DNA of 64,000 bases from JBBILO01 sp037444855 (GCA_037444855.1 JBBILO010000001.1:1-64000); one strand, 5' to 3'; counted from the first letter of the stretch, positions 35,012 through 44,071 are shown. Notes: generated by a model not told the origin, from the sequence alone. Translations and numbers: made by a program.

Positions 35012-35457
35012 TGAAAATTTACAATCGAAAATTCTCTCGTAATTATCAAAAAATTGAATCTTTAGAAGCAGGAATAATTCTTTCAGGTGATGAGGTCAAG
35101 TCGGTGAAAGAGGGAAGAATCAAACTAGATGAGTCTTATGTAAAAATTATTGGCTCCGAAGCTTATCTTATTAATGCGGAAATATCTCCTTATTCAAAAA
35201 GTTCCATTAAACCTTCCGATCCACGAAGAACAAGAAAACTTCTACTTCACAAAAAAGAAATTATTCGTTTAAAAACAAAAATGAAGGGAGAAGGGTTGAC
35301 GATTATCCCTGTTTCGTGTTATAATAAAGGTGATATTATTAAGCTAGAAATCGCTTTAGCTAGAGGAAGAAAAGATATTGAAAAAAGAAAAAAAGAAAAA
35401 GAAAGAGATCTAAAAAAAGAAGAAGAAAAAAAAATAAAAGAGTACCTTAAAAAGTAG
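35011..35457 (+). CDS. smpB: SsrA-binding protein SmpB
   Basis: 148 residues. The oligonucleotide-binding barrel has YQKIESLEAGIILSGDEVKS, KLDESYVKI and EAYLINAEISPYS, followed by DPRRTRKLLLHKKEI. The C-terminal Lys/Glu-rich helix enters the decoding channel in trans-translation. It lies 20 nt before the tmRNA gene, so partner protein and RNA may be co-transcribed. The start overlaps the rpoD stop (TAATG). Confidence 0.96.
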   Translation: MKIYNRKFSRNYQKIESLEAGIILSGDEVKSVKEGRIKLDESYVKIIGSEAYLINAEISPYSKSSIKPSDPRRTRKLLLHKKEIIRLKTKMKGEGLTIIPVSCYNKGDIIKLEIALARGRKDIEKRKKEKERDLKKEEEKKIKEYLKK

Positions 35458-35477
35458 AAATCAAGAGAATTTCTAAT

Positions 35478-35868
35478 GGGGATGAAGGGTTTCGACGAAA
35501 AGTGATTTTTTAAAAATGGCCTAAGCGGACCAATCCGTTAAATTGGAAAAAGATAACTGCCAAAGAAGAACTTGAGGCAGCCCAAGCTTTCTATGCCAGG
35601 CAAGCAAGGCAATTTGCCTATGTTTATGCCTAATAAAGAAAGCGTAAGCCTCTTTTTGGGTTTTGCCTGATTTTACCCAAAAAGGGAAAACCAATCAGGC
35701 GAAGATTAATCACCGTTTCCGGTTAGGTGGTTAATCTTAAATTAAAACCGGCGGCTTAAAAAGGTTTGTTTGTTCCCCTTTTTAAGCAAAAGAAAAAAAC
35801 AAACTATCTTAGGCTAAACATTTTTAAAAAAACCTTTTCGGACGCGGGTTCAACTCCCGCCATCTCCA
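35478..35868 (+). ncRNA. ssrA: tmRNA (SsrA)
   Basis: The tRNA-like ends pair: GGGGATG at 35478 with CATCTCC at 35861-35867, and the T arm GCGGG-TTCAACT-CCCGC is clear. The 5' AAGGGTTTCGACG is typical. The tag frame starts at the resume codon GCC 35559 after AGATAACT and runs 24 codons to tandem TAA stops at 35631-35636: it begins AKEELEAAQAF and ends RQFAYVYA. That is longer than the common 10-residue tag and does not end in LAA. Several pseudoknot-like repeats follow. The CCA end is not encoded. It lies just downstream of smpB. Confidence 0.93.
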
Positions 35869-36124
35869 CACCGCTTTTTTAGATAACAAAAGGAAAATTA
35901 ATAATTAAGGATATGATTAAGAAACCTTGATAGAAAATTTTTAATTTTTTAACCAATACGCAATTTTTTTTAGAGAGATTACAATTATTAATCTTTTATA
36001 ATTTTGTTTATTCATATCAAATCTTAAACTTTCAACTTTCTATGCGATTATATAAAAAAAGCATAATAGTATTAATATGCCCTGCCCTAATAATTAATTG
36101 AAATAATATCGGCAGTTTGCTATA

Positions 36125-37466
36125 ATGCTTCTAATGAAGGATGAACAAATTCATCGATCACCAAAAATCGTGGAATATTGGGAAACCCAACAATTGCCCA
36201 GGATGCATAAGACCTCTCAAGAATTTAGAAACGCTTTAGTTTGTTTATATACCCCTGAGAGTTTGAACACTTTATTTCAAGAACCTTTTTTATCGCCCGA
36301 AGAAATAGAAAGAAAACAATTTTTAAGGATAAGACAATTAGTAAAATTAGCTTATAACAACATCCCTCTATATAGAAATAAATATCAAGAAGTGGGATTT
36401 GAACCAGGAGATTTAAAGTCATGGGAAGATTGTCATTGCCTGCCGGTAGTTACTAAAGATGAACTTATTGAAGCTTTTCCTGATTTATGTGTTAATCCCA
36501 ATTTTGAGATTAGTGATCTTTTTCCCACAAGATCAAGTGATTCCACCTGTAAAACTTAAGGATTTATGTTGATCCACAGTCAATTATTATTGACGCCCTT
36601 CAAGGTATTAGACAATTTTGATTACAGAGTGGGGGGGTTTACAGTAAAGAACATGTTGTAGCTCATGTTTATACTGTTCCTTGGTGGGTAGATTCATTAG
36701 GTGATGGAGATTATCAATCAATTTTTATAATTAGTTTAATAAAACCTTCAGAAATTGCAAAAATTTTATTAGAAGTTCGACCAGATATTTTATCTTTATA
36801 CCCGTCTAATCTTCAATCGTTAATTCCTTTTTTATCAAAAGAAGTTGGGGGAAAATTAAAATTAGTTGTTGTTCATTCGGAAATGTCCTCTAAAAATGAA
36901 AGGCAAAATTTTAGTAGAGAATTAGGAGGCATTCCTGTATTAGATGAATACTCTTCTGAGGAATTAACCCTTATTGCTCTTGAGTTACCCTGTGGTCATT
37001 ATCATCTTTGTGAAGATACAGTAAGGGTTGATATGTTGATCCAAAAAATCTAATGCCAATTAAAGAGGGAACAGGGTTAGTAATTGGGACTAATTTACTA
37101 AATATTGCCATGCCATTTATTAAATATGTTCAAGGAGATTATGCTGCGATTTCGAAACCTAAAGAATTTGATATTAATTGGAGACAAATTGAAAGAGTTG
37201 AAGGAAGACAAAATGATGCTTTTATAAAAAGAGACGGCGAACTAGTTCCAGCAGGGACAATTTTAGATCTTACTTACAGATGGATGTTTGATGTTGGAAT
37301 AAACATTCAGGAATTTGAGATAATACAAACTTCACCGACGGAGTTTAAAGTTAGAGTTAAAGAACCAGATTTATTATCTGATTTAGAGAAGAGAAAAAGT
37401 TCTTTCCAACATTTAGAAGAGTTGTTAACAAGAGTTTTTGGTCCTGGTATTACTGTTAATGTTTGA
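36125..37466 (+). pseudogene. Dead PaaK/CapK-like AMP-ligase gene
   Basis: Three frames together give a phenylacetate-CoA ligase/CapK-like adenylating enzyme: FLRIRQLVKLAYNNIPLYRN, then FPTRSSDSTCKT, RPDILSLYPSNLQSLIPFLS, and GTNLLNIAMPFIKYVQGDYA with VEGRQNDAFIKRDGELVPAG. Lesions are a 1-nt shift near 36555, a TGA at 36619-36621 (QF-stop-LQSGG) and a 1-nt loss near 37040: restoring a base there gives RVDMLDPKNLMPIKEG. The phosphate-binding TSGSTG motif is also degraded (SSDSTC). It is an old pseudogene. The substrate cannot be inferred. Confidence 0.8.
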
Positions 37467-37535
37467 TATAGTAACAGAATTTTCTCCTCATCCTCAGAGG
37501 AAGAGACGACCAATTAGAAGAGAATTTTAGATGTT

Positions 37536-38012
37536 ATGAAAAAGATATCATTTAAGAAATTAACACAAAAGGATAAACAATTGATAAATGAAGTAGAAAA
37601 ACTCATTGCTAATGCCTACGATCCTTACTCTCAATTTTATGTCGGTTGTGCTTTGTTGACATCAAAAGGCAATATTTATAAAGGAGTAAATATTAACACT
37701 TGTGCTTATGGAGGAATTTGTGGTGAGCGATCAGCAATTTCTTCAATGGTTACCCATGGTGAATCTCATATTAAAAAAATTGCCATTATCGCTAAAAGTG
37801 ATTATTTTAAAGTTAAAATTCATTCAGGTCCTTGTGGAATTTGTCGTCAGCTTCTTTGGGAATTTGCTGAGTTGAATAAAGATGATATCGAAATTCTAAT
37901 TTCAGATTCAGACAAAAACAAAATCCTTATCACTTCAATAAAAAAACTTCATCCTTTAGGCTTTGGTCCAAGATTATGTTTTGGTAAGTATCAAAAATAT
38001 CTTAAAAGATGA
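37536..38012 (+). CDS. cdd: Cytidine deaminase
   Basis: 158 residues. The zinc site and catalytic Glu are in NINTCAYGGICGERSAISSM (family C/H-A-E), and the two further zinc Cys in SGPCGICRQLLWEFA. The N-terminal AYDPYSQFYVGCALLTSKGN binds the nucleoside. It deaminates cytidine/deoxycytidine for pyrimidine salvage. It is a little longer than the usual 130 residues because of the end (KLHPLGFGPRLCFGKYQKYL), which matches CDA-type tails. There is no clear operon partner. Confidence 0.93.
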   Translation: MKKISFKKLTQKDKQLINEVEKLIANAYDPYSQFYVGCALLTSKGNIYKGVNINTCAYGGICGERSAISSMVTHGESHIKKIAIIAKSDYFKVKIHSGPCGICRQLLWEFAELNKDDIEILISDSDKNKILITSIKKLHPLGFGPRLCFGKYQKYLKR

Positions 38013-38211
38013 TTTTATTATAAAATTTTTGAAACTCTTAAGATAATGATTAACTCAATTATAATTTTTCTCTCTTTTGTTTTTCATCAAAAATTTTATG
38101 ATCTTTACTTTTTAATAGAAAAATTTGGTTATGGGTTATTTTCTTAATCATAAAAAGTAAATTAACTAAGAGGTGAAAACTGCTCAAAATTATTTAGAGA
38201 GTTGTTTTTAT

Positions 38212-39561
38212 CTACAAATTTGACATATCAAAATCACTTCCGATAGATGCATTCGTATTTTGAAAATAGTGGTTAAGGTTTTTGTCAATGTAAAATTGAA
38301 TGTAGCTGTCTTTTCTTACAGGGATACCTTGATATCTACCCTCAATTTCTAAGCGAGTTAAACAAGTGTATTTATTTTTTTCACCTTTTTTATAAAAGAA
38401 AATTTTTCCGTGCCAAGGTTGAACTCGAGAGGTAGTTTCTCTTATCGCAAAAATACCAAGATGGTCACCTGGTTTTGGATTTATGGATGTTCTGAAGGTA
38501 ATGCCATAGTCGATTAATTTTTCTGGTAGAATATTAGCTAAATTATCCCCTAACACTCTGGCGTTATGATATATCGCTTTATTCCAGGAGTAATTTAGAA
38601 CTTGTTCGCAAATTTCCCTTGTGATCCTAAATTTGCTTTTTTGGTTTTTAAATATATATTGAAACATTTCTCGGTAAAAATCAGAACAAGGATAGCTATT
38701 TTTGTAACAGTAATCGACAACAAAAGCGTATGGAAGGGAGTGAATGATAGATTTCCAGAGAGGGACGAAATTGTTTGCCGGATTTCTTTTATCTTTGATT
38801 GGGTCATTTTTTATTGCTTTGATCAGATGATCATCAATCTTATGCCAAGGTAAATTTGGACCGACATTTTTTTTGTAAGTTTGCAGCGCTTCAAGATAAC
38901 ATTTCATTCTTTTTGTTTTATCCTTGTTTGATAATTTTTTTTCGATAAACTCTTCAAAATCATCTAATTCAAGGTAGTTGAGACCGAGATCTTTTATTAA
39001 TTTTTTAAGTTTGATTTGATATGATTTGACTAGCGGAAGACACAAATCAAATGCATCAATAAAACGTCTCCCTTCAGAGAGAATGAGATATTTGACACCG
39101 AAAGGATAAAAATAGTCAATCACCTTCATCCAGGCGTTGAGATTGGCTAAGGAGATTACTTCAGCTAAATCAACAGCGTTTTCTTTGTTTGTGCCTGTTT
39201 TTAAGAGACAAACATTTTTTCTGGTAAACATTAAACCAATGAAAATCAAAGGTTTTTTTAATTTCAAACCATGCTCTATTTTTTCTCTGACATTCTTTTT
39301 AGTTGGACCAAAATGTCTCTGTTTTCTGAAATTGGAGTCAAAGAGGGCATTGGTGATTAGAGTGATTTTATCTTGATTCAAACTGATTCTTTTGATATTT
39401 TCTACTCTTTTTTTTACTATGTTGTCAAAATTTAAGCTGATATTTTTTATTAAGTTTTGATAGTTTTTCGATTGAAGGTTGTATGTGATATCATTGATTT
39501 GATTTTCACTATAATGTTTAATATTATCATTAAGCACAAGATCAAAAAATTTATTTCTCAT
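38212..39561 (-). CDS. Divergent PvcA/DIT1-like protein (isonitrile synthase superfamily candidate)
   Basis: 449 residues. Residues about 80-195 (KPLIFIGLMFTRKNVCLLKT, AEVISLANLNAWMKVIDYFY, YLILSEGRRFIDAF) follow the pattern of DIT1/PvcA proteins: a PIEFVLPAFPAKS-like strand, a D-AE--AL helix, Y-PG and a SDGRVFSD motif, here SEGRRFIDAF. Near the C terminus, GITFRTSINPKPGDHLGIFA and RVQPWHGKIFFYK match the family's SIHP and TPWHG elements. Members join an amino acid with a ribulose-5-phosphate carbon to make an isonitrile. No PvcB-type oxygenase is nearby. The fold match is moderate and the reaction is speculative. It is divergent from gltX. Confidence 0.5.
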   Translation of the reverse strand: MRNKFFDLVLNDNIKHYSENQINDITYNLQSKNYQNLIKNISLNFDNIVKKRVENIKRISLNQDKITLITNALFDSNFRKQRHFGPTKKNVREKIEHGLKLKKPLIFIGLMFTRKNVCLLKTGTNKENAVDLAEVISLANLNAWMKVIDYFYPFGVKYLILSEGRRFIDAFDLCLPLVKSYQIKLKKLIKDLGLNYLELDDFEEFIEKKLSNKDKTKRMKCYLEALQTYKKNVGPNLPWHKIDDHLIKAIKNDPIKDKRNPANNFVPLWKSIIHSLPYAFVVDYCYKNSYPCSDFYREMFQYIFKNQKSKFRITREICEQVLNYSWNKAIYHNARVLGDNLANILPEKLIDYGITFRTSINPKPGDHLGIFAIRETTSRVQPWHGKIFFYKKGEKNKYTCLTRLEIEGRYQGIPVRKDSYIQFYIDKNLNHYFQNTNASIGSDFDMSNL

Positions 39562-39606
39562 TTGGTAAATTAGTAAATTGACTAATAATATAATTTTATC
39601 AAAAAA

Positions 39607-41016
39607 ATGATTCGAACACGGATTGCTCCTTCACCAACGGGTGAGGATTTACATTTAGGCAATCTTTATACTGCTTATATCAATTATCTCTGGGCTAAAA
39701 AAAATCATGGCAAATTTATCGTTCGCATCGAGGACACCGATCGTCAAAGATTGGTTCCCGGTGCCGAAGAAAAAATTCTCTCCACCTTAAAAAAATTTAA
39801 TATTTTTTATGATGAGGGACCAGATGTTGGCGGAGATTTTGGACCGTACCGACAATCCGAAAGATTATCCCTTTATAAAAAATATGTCTTAGAGTTAATT
39901 GGAAAAGAAGCGGCTTATTATTGTTTTTGTTCAAAAGAAAGATTGGATGAAGTAAGGAAAAAGATGACTGCCGACAAAAAAATTCCCCGTTATGATGGTC
40001 ATTGTCGATATCTTTCAAAAAAAGAAATTGATGAAAATTTAAAAAAAGGCACTCCCTACGTTATTCGCTTAAAAGTGCCTAAAAATAAAAAAATTAAAGT
40101 CAATGACTTAATTCGTGGCGAGATTATTTTTGATTCTAATAATATTGATGATCAGGTTCTTTTAAAATCTGATGGTTATCCCACCTATCATTTGGCGGTT
40201 GTCATCGACGATTATTTAATGAGAATTAGTCATGTAATCCGAGCAGAAGAATGGTTGTCATCAACACCAAAACATATCCTTTTATATCAAGCTTTTGATT
40301 GGCCTCTTCCAATTTTTTGCCATCTGCCAATTCTTCGCAACCCCGATCGATCAAAGCTTTCCAAGAGAAAAAATCCGGTTTGGGCGTCTTGGTATTTACA
40401 ACAAGGATTTTTACCAGAGGCGGTTCTGAATTATTTAACTCTAATGGGTTGGTCTCATCCCGAACAAAAAGAGATTTTTGATTTTGATGAATTACTGAAG
40501 GTTTTTGACATTAAAGATATTCAAACCGTTGGGCCGGCTTTTGATCCGGTGAAATTAGAGTGGATCAATGGTGAATACATTAGAAAAACTCAAAATTCAA
40601 AACTCAAAAGTCAAATCTTAAAATATTACCAAGTATATCATAAAAAAAATCTACAGGCAGAATTAGTTGAACAAACAATCCCTTTAATCAAAGAGAGAAT
40701 AAAAAAATTTTCTGATTATTCGGAGTACTGTCAATTCTTTTTTGAAAGACCAGCCGTCCAAAGACTGTCTTTGCTCAAAGAAAATCATTATATCAATAAC
40801 ATTTATCAAGAGTTAGAAAAGATTACTGATTGGAAAACTGATGTTATTGGCGAGAGAATGGTTAGATTGGCAAAGAAAATAGGAATAAAAAACAGTGAAA
40901 TTTTTATGACACTTCGTTTAATAATTACCGGTAAAAAAATTTCTCCGCCATTAAATGAGTCGATGGTAATTTTAGGTAAGAAAGAGTGTTTAGAGAGAAT
41001 TAAAAACCTTTCTTAA
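39607..41016 (+). CDS. gltX: Glutamyl-tRNA synthetase
   Basis: 469 residues. The HIGH motif is APSPTGEDLHLGNLYTAYIN, ending in IRIEDTD-like VRIEDTDRQR; the KMSKS loop is RNPDRSKLSKRKNPVWASWY. The zinc-type Cys (YCFCSKERL, GHCRYLS) and the anticodon-binding C-terminal half are present. It charges tRNA-Glu, and often tRNA-Gln for later amidation in lineages without GlnRS. Codons 40584-40615 encode a low-complexity linker (TQNSKLKSQ) that shares 14 nt with an intergenic repeat. It overlaps the convergent Nudix gene by 27 nt. Confidence 0.95.
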   Translation: MIRTRIAPSPTGEDLHLGNLYTAYINYLWAKKNHGKFIVRIEDTDRQRLVPGAEEKILSTLKKFNIFYDEGPDVGGDFGPYRQSERLSLYKKYVLELIGKEAAYYCFCSKERLDEVRKKMTADKKIPRYDGHCRYLSKKEIDENLKKGTPYVIRLKVPKNKKIKVNDLIRGEIIFDSNNIDDQVLLKSDGYPTYHLAVVIDDYLMRISHVIRAEEWLSSTPKHILLYQAFDWPLPIFCHLPILRNPDRSKLSKRKNPVWASWYLQQGFLPEAVLNYLTLMGWSHPEQKEIFDFDELLKVFDIKDIQTVGPAFDPVKLEWINGEYIRKTQNSKLKSQILKYYQVYHKKNLQAELVEQTIPLIKERIKKFSDYSEYCQFFFERPAVQRLSLLKENHYINNIYQELEKITDWKTDVIGERMVRLAKKIGIKNSEIFMTLRLIITGKKISPPLNESMVILGKKECLERIKNLS

Positions 41017-41865
41017 GGCTTTCTTTGTTCCATAAGCTAAATTTCGTGGTAATTTATTTGGTGAAAACCAGGCAATTTTGGTGAATTTTTCCGGTTCCAA
41101 AATTGAAGGATGACCTTCTTTAATTTTGCATAAATAAAAGGGAACTAGCCAGTGTTGATTTTCTTTTTTAAGAATATCATCAAGGCAAAAGACTTGTTTA
41201 ACAATAGATACCTCGATTCCTAACTCTTCTTTTAACTCACGTTTTAAGGCCTGCTTGGCGGTTTCTCCGTATTCAATCGCTCCTCCCGGCAACTTTCAGA
41301 GACCCCGTTCATTTTTTGCCTTTGGTCCTCGAAGTTGGAGCAACACCTCATTTTTTCTATTAACAATAATTGCCGCCACCCCAACTCCGATATAATCAAT
41401 AGAAGGTGTGCCAAAAAGGAAAATTCTTTTTCTTTGCCGATATTCTTCGATAAACTTTTCCAAACTTACCGAGAGATGCTTCGGTGGATTATCAAGAGGA
41501 TAAAATTTCCAACCATAATATTTATATGGCTCTAGATTCTTTGGTTTTTGATGTTGATTTTTCAGTGAAGATTGATAATAAAAAGTAATATGATGGGGTT
41601 CCCCGAGATCTTCCTCTATCCATAAAATTTTTTTAGGAACGGTATCAAGTCCTGTTTCTTCTTTTATCTCACGCACTAAGCTGTCAGTGATTTTTTCGCT
41701 CTTTTTGATATCTCCTCCTGGCAGATAATAATGATTATCACCGGCAACATTTTTTCTTTTTCCTAAAAGAATGTATTCTTTACTGTGCGTTTGTTTAATG
41801 ATTACCGCCTTAACCGCAATATAAGGCCGAATTTCTTTTTCTTTATTGAAAAACATTTTTTTCAT
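40990..41865 (-). pseudogene. Tandem Nudix protein interrupted by one UGA
   Basis: A single frame of 291 codons is broken only by TGA at 41298-41296. Before it lies one complete Nudix domain (NHYYLPGGDIKKSEKITDSL, REIKEETGL) and the start of a second (VGVAAIIVNRKNEVLLQLRG). After it comes KLPGGAIEYGETAKQALKRE, LKEELGIEV. The family has Trp at the UGA site (GLW-KLPGG). So it is either a recent TGG to TGA mutation, a sequence error, or a read-through case. Two half-proteins could be made separately, the second from a TTG at 41292. Two fused Nudix domains are uncommon. Confidence 0.7.
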
Positions 41866-41880
41866 TAAAAATAAATTTTT

Positions 41881-42741
41881 TTAATCATAAATTTTCATCC
41901 AATGAGGATCGGTTTCAACGGTTAAATCAAGATATATTTTTTTGTTAGTTGCTAAAGCAATTTCTTTTCTCGCGTAAGAACCAATTTCTTTAATCTTTCT
42001 TCCCTCAGCGCCAATAAGCATTTTTTTGTACCGATCGTTTGTTGTTAAAATTCGAGCTTTAATATAAGTTAGTTGATCATTTCGTTCAATGATTTCATCA
42101 ACGACAGCGGTTGTCGTGTAAGGAATTTCCTCGCCCATCATCAAAAAAACTTTTTCTCGGATTAATTCGGCGATAAAAGTTTTGGCGTCAAAATTTAAAA
42201 GAGGATAAATTAAATCTTGAGGAATATCTAATTTTCTTTGAGGAAGATAAGAAAAGATTTTTTCTAAGAGAGGTTTAAGATTAATTTTTTTCAAAGCGGA
42301 AATTTTAACAATTTCAGGAAACTCTTCTTCTAAAAATTGATATTGAGGCCAATAGGTCTCTTCTTTAATATCAATTTTATTAACGACTAAAATTTTTGGT
42401 TTATTGATTTGTCGAACTAACCCAAGGACTCTTCCTTCTTCATAGTCCCGTTTTCGAGTGTGATCGATCATATATAAAACCAGATCAACATCTTCATTTA
42501 ATACCTGAAGAGTTTTTTTGTTAATATTTTCTGAAAGATGGTCTTCGGTTTTTTTCATAATTCCAGGGGTATCGATAAAGACAATTGTTCCTCGCCTGTC
42601 GCGATATAATGCCCTAATTGGAAAACGAGTTGTTTGTGGTTTAGGTGAAGTGATAGCAACTTTTTGGCCTATAAGATTGTTGATAAAAGTTGATTTGCCG
42701 ACATTTGGTCGACCGATAAGAAGAACAATGCCTGATTTCAT
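41881..42741 (-). CDS. era: GTPase Era
   Basis: 286 residues. The G domain has GRPNVGKSTFINNLIGQKVA, the switch TSPKPQTTRFPIRALYRD, FIDTPGI and VNKID. The KH domain at the end has YIKARILTTNDRYKKMLIGA, EGRKIKEIGSYAR. It binds the 3' end of 16S rRNA in small-subunit assembly. Length is typical. It is divergent from the ECF sigma gene at 42758; the two start codons are only 16 nt apart, so their -10 elements must overlap or interleave. Confidence 0.95.
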   Translation of the reverse strand: MKSGIVLLIGRPNVGKSTFINNLIGQKVAITSPKPQTTRFPIRALYRDRRGTIVFIDTPGIMKKTEDHLSENINKKTLQVLNEDVDLVLYMIDHTRKRDYEEGRVLGLVRQINKPKILVVNKIDIKEETYWPQYQFLEEEFPEIVKISALKKINLKPLLEKIFSYLPQRKLDIPQDLIYPLLNFDAKTFIAELIREKVFLMMGEEIPYTTTAVVDEIIERNDQLTYIKARILTTNDRYKKMLIGAEGRKIKEIGSYARKEIALATNKKIYLDLTVETDPHWMKIYD

Positions 42742-42757
42742 GGTAATATTTTATCAG

Positions 42758-43246
42758 ATGGACGATAAGACAATTATTAAAAAAATCCAAGAGGGTGAAA
42801 TTGACTGTTTTTCTTTATTAGTGAAAAAGTATCTTCCTTCTTTGCGTTTGTTTTTTTTACAAAGAGTAAAGGATAAAGACGATCAAGAAGATTTAATCCA
42901 AGAGACTTTTTTTAATTTTTATCGAAATATTAATAGGTTTAACCAAGAAAAAGAAATCAAACCTTATTTATTAGCCATTGCTAGTAATCAACTAAAAATG
43001 TTTTGGCGAAAAAGAAAAATTAGTGTTAATTTGGACGAAAATATTATCGATGAAAAAGTTGATTTTGAAAAAGATTATTTACCGCTGGATATTTCTCTTG
43101 CTCGAAAAGATCAAAAGATTATTCATTTTTTGAAAGAAGGATATCGATATAATGAAATTGGGAAAATGCTAAAATTAAATGTGAATACAATAAAAACGAT
43201 TATTCGCCGTTTACGATTAAAAATAAAAAATGAAAAATCAAAATAA
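42758..43246 (+). CDS. ECF-type sigma factor (operon 2)
   Basis: 162 residues from the ATG at 42758; an upstream in-frame extension runs through era and is rejected. Region 2 is DDQEDLIQETFFNFYRNINR with IKPYLLAIASNQLKMFWRKR; region 4 is IHFLKEGYRYNEIGKMLKLN, VNTIKTIIRRLRLKIK. Region 4 is slightly shorter than usual. It overlaps the following membrane-protein gene by 17 nt. A TAATAT box lies 8 nt before the ATG. The operon continues with membrane and secreted proteins, pointing to extracytoplasmic control. Confidence 0.85.
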   Translation: MDDKTIIKKIQEGEIDCFSLLVKKYLPSLRLFFLQRVKDKDDQEDLIQETFFNFYRNINRFNQEKEIKPYLLAIASNQLKMFWRKRKISVNLDENIIDEKVDFEKDYLPLDISLARKDQKIIHFLKEGYRYNEIGKMLKLNVNTIKTIIRRLRLKIKNEKSK

Positions 43247-43622
43247 TTTAGAAAAAAAAATTTTAAAGAAAGTTTATTTTTGGGAAATTAAAAAATTGGT
43301 TTTTAATTTTTTAATTCAAATCTTGTTAATATCTTGCGGTTTAATTATTCTTTTAACAACAGTTGCTTTAACCTTTTTTTCTATCACTGAATTAAAAAGT
43401 TCTGATTTTCTTAATCTTTTTCAGGAGGACTTCGAGGTCTTTAAAAAATATTTTTTCGATACACTTTATGTTTTTTCTTTGGAAATACCGAGAGAGTATT
43501 TGTTTATAATTTTCATCACCTCAACATTTTTAGTTTTCATTATTTCAAAAATTTTAAAAAATTATTATAAAACTCAGAATAAGATTAAAAGTTTGATAAA
43601 TTTTTATCAAAAAAAATTATGA
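43230..43622 (+). CDS. Two-TM membrane protein of ECF operon 2
   Basis: 130 residues with two TM segments (FNFLIQILLISCGLIILLTT and YLFIIFITSTFLVFIISKIL) and a 30-residue cytoplasmic N terminus. The layout (overlap with the sigma gene, short cytoplasmic head) fits a minimal anti-sigma factor, but there is no recognisable anti-sigma motif. Its TGA overlaps the next ATG (ATGA). Confidence 0.6.
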   Translation: MKNQNNLEKKILKKVYFWEIKKLVFNFLIQILLISCGLIILLTTVALTFFSITELKSSDFLNLFQEDFEVFKKYFFDTLYVFSLEIPREYLFIIFITSTFLVFIISKILKNYYKTQNKIKSLINFYQKKL

Positions 43623-44071
43623 AAAAAATAATCTTTATTTTCCTAATCTTGATTGTTGCTTATTTTAGTTATTATTTTTACCAGCAAAGAAAGGTTCCTT
43701 TATTAAAAAAAAGATTTTTGCCAGCGGGATTTAAAAATCAAGAATTAATTTCAATTACCTCTCATTTAACCAAGATTAATCAAAATGAAACATCACCTCA
43801 AAACAAATTACAAAAAGAATTTTTTTTAGAGATTGATTATCCAACTAATGGGATAACGGTTAACCAATCAACAATTACTCTCACCGGCAAGACCATTTCA
43901 GGAGCAGAGGTTTTTATTAACGATATTCAATTAAGAGCAAAAAGCGACGGATTATTTTCGGCAGCAATTAATTTAGAAGAAGGCGAAAATGTTTTAACCG
44001 TTATTGCCAATGACGACCAAGGTAATTATCTTGAGAAAGAGATAACGGTTTATTTGGAGACCTTGGAATAG
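43619..44071 (+). CDS. Membrane-anchored Ig-like domain protein
   Basis: 150 residues. An N-terminal TM anchor (KKIIFIFLILIVAYFSYYFY) is followed by a short linker and one bacterial Ig-like domain: DYPTNGITVNQSTITLTGKT, SGAEVFINDIQLRAKSDGLF, LEEGENVLTVIANDDQGNYL. This matches the Glucodextran_B/Big_9-like type. The domain would face outside. It overlaps the preceding gene by 4 nt and probably belongs to the sigma-factor regulon. Confidence 0.7.
   Translation: MKKIIFIFLILIVAYFSYYFYQQRKVPLLKKRFLPAGFKNQELISITSHLTKINQNETSPQNKLQKEFFLEIDYPTNGITVNQSTITLTGKTISGAEVFINDIQLRAKSDGLFSAAINLEEGENVLTVIANDDQGNYLEKEITVYLETLE

Noticed and set aside
32139..35868. dnaG-rpoD-smpB-ssrA order as a novel cluster
   Set aside because: dnaG-rpoD is the classic macromolecular-synthesis arrangement and smpB-ssrA adjacency is common; only the tag sequence is unusual.
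14100..41298. UGA reassigned to Trp or Gly (genetic code 4 or 25)
   Set aside because: UGA is the terminal stop of many intact genes at tight ATGA overlaps (HIT, arsR, dnaG, 43622, 49197, 49388, 51112), and prfB with its SPF motif is present.
42518..42757. Long N-terminal extension of the second ECF sigma factor
   Set aside because: It runs antisense through era and has no sigma features; ATG 42758 is preceded by a TAATAT box.
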